Of a stretch of DNA of 15,068 nucleotides, positions 13,658-15,068 are shown one piece after another. Each line of letters starts with the position of its first letter. Within the stretch, counting starts at the first letter, position 1. This DNA is from Candidatus Subteraquimicrobium carltonvillense (GTDB taxonomy: Bacteria > Actinomycetota > Aquicultoria > Subteraquimicrobiales > Subteraquimicrobiaceae), in assembly GCA_002339355.1 (NCBI GenBank), contig DDKQ01000037.1, positions 1-15,068 of the forward strand. The letters run 5' to 3'. The notes under the pieces are model-generated. The model did not search any database, was not told where the DNA came from, and was given only the letters and a program-made list of their open reading frames with translations. Both the position numbers and the translations under genes were made by a program.

Positions 13658-14398
13658 CTACCTAAAGATAGATTCCATCGTCTGCCCCGGTGTTTCCGCA
13701 GGTTGTACATCATTGGTCCGTCCCAGCGTAGTGGGCATTAGTGCTATCCAAACATGACCTTTTTCCTCGGCGAAGACGAGTTTTTCGGCATCGGCGGGGG
13801 AAACTGCAAGGGTGATTGTTTTCTTGCTTAAGTTCGAGGCATTGCCTATCCCCGGTTTAGAGGTCCTCTGAATCTCGGCTGAGGTCGCGAGGACCTCCAC
13901 ATTCTGCAGAAGGATGCGGGTCGCATCGGAACCTCCTGGTCCGGGTGTGAAAGTGGCTATGACAGTTACGCGATCACCGGGATTTATTTTACCCGAGACG
14001 CCGACGACTTCGTCCACGGGAATGGAGATGGCCACCATGTTATGGGGAATTCTCAAGGATAATTCCGCCGTAGAGGAATCCTTGAATTTGCCTTCCGTGA
14101 GTTGTTCCCCCTCGCTCAAGGAGATGGCCAATACCTTACCGTCGACCTTCGCGGGGGAAGAAATAGCTCCGGAAGCTACGTACCTTTTTGGAATTTTCTT
14201 CAAGACCACCAGGTTTTTATCCAATATTTCTCCGATGGTCATTCCAGCTGGAATATTTTCTCTTGCCACCAATATCTCCGTTAACTTTCCGCCCTCTTTA
14301 ATCTGCGACTCTATATTTTGGATGTACGTAGCCACACCCATTGTGGCCAGCACTCCCAAAAGTGCGGCGACGAGCACCATTACCAGTTTGGATTTCAT
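13658..14398 (-). CDS. cpaB: Flp pilus assembly protein CpaB/RcpC
   Basis: A 246-residue periplasmic/cell-envelope component of Tad pili. One N-terminal membrane anchor (VMVLVAALLGVLATMGVATY, 6-25) is followed by a SAF domain at about 41-103 (EILVARENIPAGMTIGEILD and LAISLSEGEQLTEGKF), then the CpaB/RcpC core (MVAISIPVDEVVGVSGKINPGD, VEVLATSAEI, TITLAVSPADAEKLVFAEEKG). In diderms RcpC associates with the outer-membrane secretin; in Gram-positive-type operons it is kept without a secretin. AAGGAAGGGG upstream is the ribosome site. The gene lies between the TadG-like gene and cpaE in the same operon. Confidence 0.9.
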   Translation of the reverse strand: MKSKLVMVLVAALLGVLATMGVATYIQNIESQIKEGGKLTEILVARENIPAGMTIGEILDKNLVVLKKIPKRYVASGAISSPAKVDGKVLAISLSEGEQLTEGKFKDSSTAELSLRIPHNMVAISIPVDEVVGVSGKINPGDRVTVIATFTPGPGGSDATRILLQNVEVLATSAEIQRTSKPGIGNASNLSKKTITLAVSPADAEKLVFAEEKGHVWIALMPTTLGRTNDVQPAETPGQTMESIFR

Positions 14399-14421
14399 TT
14401 ACACTTCCCCTTCCTTTACCA

Positions 14422-15068
14422 TTAGTCAATCAACCAAACGGCAAAAATTCCGAAGTCGTACGGTGGTTTTTCTTCACCACCCGCACCGGTGGTTACCGTA
14501 CCGTTAGTGAAGTATCCATTTATGGTTTTTGGATTTCCTTTTAGATCGAAATCGGTGACCACGAATTCGGCGAATCCCACGATGTGGTACTTACCCGGGC
14601 TTCCACCGCCTTTGGTATAGTCATAGAGGGGTAAGACGACGCTTGGATCGTGTTCTTTTCTCCAGCCCAAGGCATCCTTTAGGGCTGCCCTAACCCCCTC
14701 ACCATTGGCCACAAATCCAATGGATACCTCCTCCGGGTAACCATGGCGAATCCAATCATCGAAATCGGGAGTTCCACCGCTACCGGCATCGAAATCGCAG
14801 AGCCAGAAGTATCCCTTTTGAGCCGATCCGGAGGTGGAAGCTGTCTGGGTTTTGCTTGAAGCACTGGTGGTAAGGTAAGCGGTGTTATTCATCCCCGTGG
14901 AGGATCCACTAGTTGTCACCATGAAACTGACGGTTCTTTGCTCGCCGGGGGGAACATCACGGAATATCCAAGTTATCGTATTTGAGCTTGAATCATAAGA
15001 GCAGCTACACCTACAAAGGTTACAATATCCGCCGCATGGATTTCCACATCCGCAGGTCGCGCTGCCAT
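14422..15068 (-). CDS. TadG-like pilus/surface protein, C-terminal fragment with Cys-rich motif (partial)
   Basis: The frame is open to the right edge, giving 214 visible C-terminal residues; the start is outside the window. An internal ATG at 14922 is not the true start. Reading from the edge there is a Cys-rich cluster, CGCGNPCGGYCNLCRCSC (seven Cys, 15001-15054). A DUF11/Ig-like segment follows (NTITWIFRDVPPGEQRTVSF and NNTAYLTTSA), then a C-terminal region resembling TadG-like pseudopilins (YFWLCDFDAG, DFDDWIRHGYPEEVSIGF, KYHIVGFAEFVVTDFDLKG, INGYFTNG). It is immediately upstream of cpaB, so it fits as an exported pilus or adhesin component. The TadG assignment rests on remembered family resemblance and operon position; the Cys cluster is unusual. 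Confidence 0.65.
   Translation of the reverse strand, partial: GSATCGCGNPCGGYCNLCRCSCSYDSSSNTITWIFRDVPPGEQRTVSFMVTTSGSSTGMNNTAYLTTSASSKTQTASTSGSAQKGYFWLCDFDAGSGGTPDFDDWIRHGYPEEVSIGFVANGEGVRAALKDALGWRKEHDPSVVLPLYDYTKGGGSPGKYHIVGFAEFVVTDFDLKGNPKTINGYFTNGTVTTGAGGEEKPPYDFGIFAVWLID

Noticed and set aside
8190..15068. Complete Tad locus
   Set aside because: No prepilin peptidase (TadV), Flp major pilin or TadE is visible; these would have to lie beyond the right edge or elsewhere.

Overview
The window looks like chromosomal DNA of a moderate-GC, probably thermophilic bacterium of a deep-branching actinobacterial (or neighbouring Gram-positive-type) lineage. This is an inference from gene content: an LppM-like lipoprotein, Tad pilus genes in actinobacterial/clostridial order, a PATAN (DUF4388) protein, frequent TTG/GTG starts with strong Shine-Dalgarno sites, and many AGG/AGA/ATA codons. 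No rRNA or other taxonomic marker is present.

Layout. (1) 197-1602: a DUF72 protein (+) converges on an LppM-like lipoprotein (-), their stop codons overlapping. (2) 1767-5314: a selenocysteine cluster, selA - selB - selC (tRNA-Sec, anticodon UCA). selD is not in the window. selB is bracketed by two inverted copies of a short palindromic repeat. (3) 5315-5774: a gene-free, highly structured tract. A 25-nt exact copy of the 3' end of tRNA-Sec lies 203 bp downstream of the original. Between them are an inverted copy of the T-arm and three further perfect or near-perfect stems. A TATAAT repeat array, a 49-nt GC-rich hairpin and a canonical intrinsic terminator follow. (4) 5849-6910: a GT4 glycosyltransferase. 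(5) 6911-8186: an AT-rich spacer with a six-unit heptamer array, then an Xre-type repressor and an ImmA/IrrE-type metallopeptidase, with an inverted-repeat operator candidate upstream. (6) 8190-15068, all on the minus strand: a Tad (Flp-type) pilus operon read right to left: TadG-like pseudopilin (5' end outside the window), cpaB, tadZ/cpaE, tadA/cpaF, tadB, tadC, and finally a PATAN protein whose frame is broken by an apparent one-base deletion.

How the genes work together. SelA converts seryl-tRNA-Sec to selenocysteyl-tRNA-Sec, and SelB delivers it to recoded UGA codons. CpaB, TadZ, TadA, TadB and TadC form the inner-membrane platform and motor of a Tad pilus, the TadG-like protein is a probable surface or pilus-associated component, and the PATAN protein is a plausible regulator of the motor.

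The most unusual part is the tract after tRNA-Sec. It resembles either an attachment-site scar of an integrated element (compatible with the nearby Xre/ImmA pair, although no integrase is visible) or a small structured RNA or MITE-like element built around the tRNA-Sec T-arm. The strongest gene-level anomaly is the PATAN frameshift.
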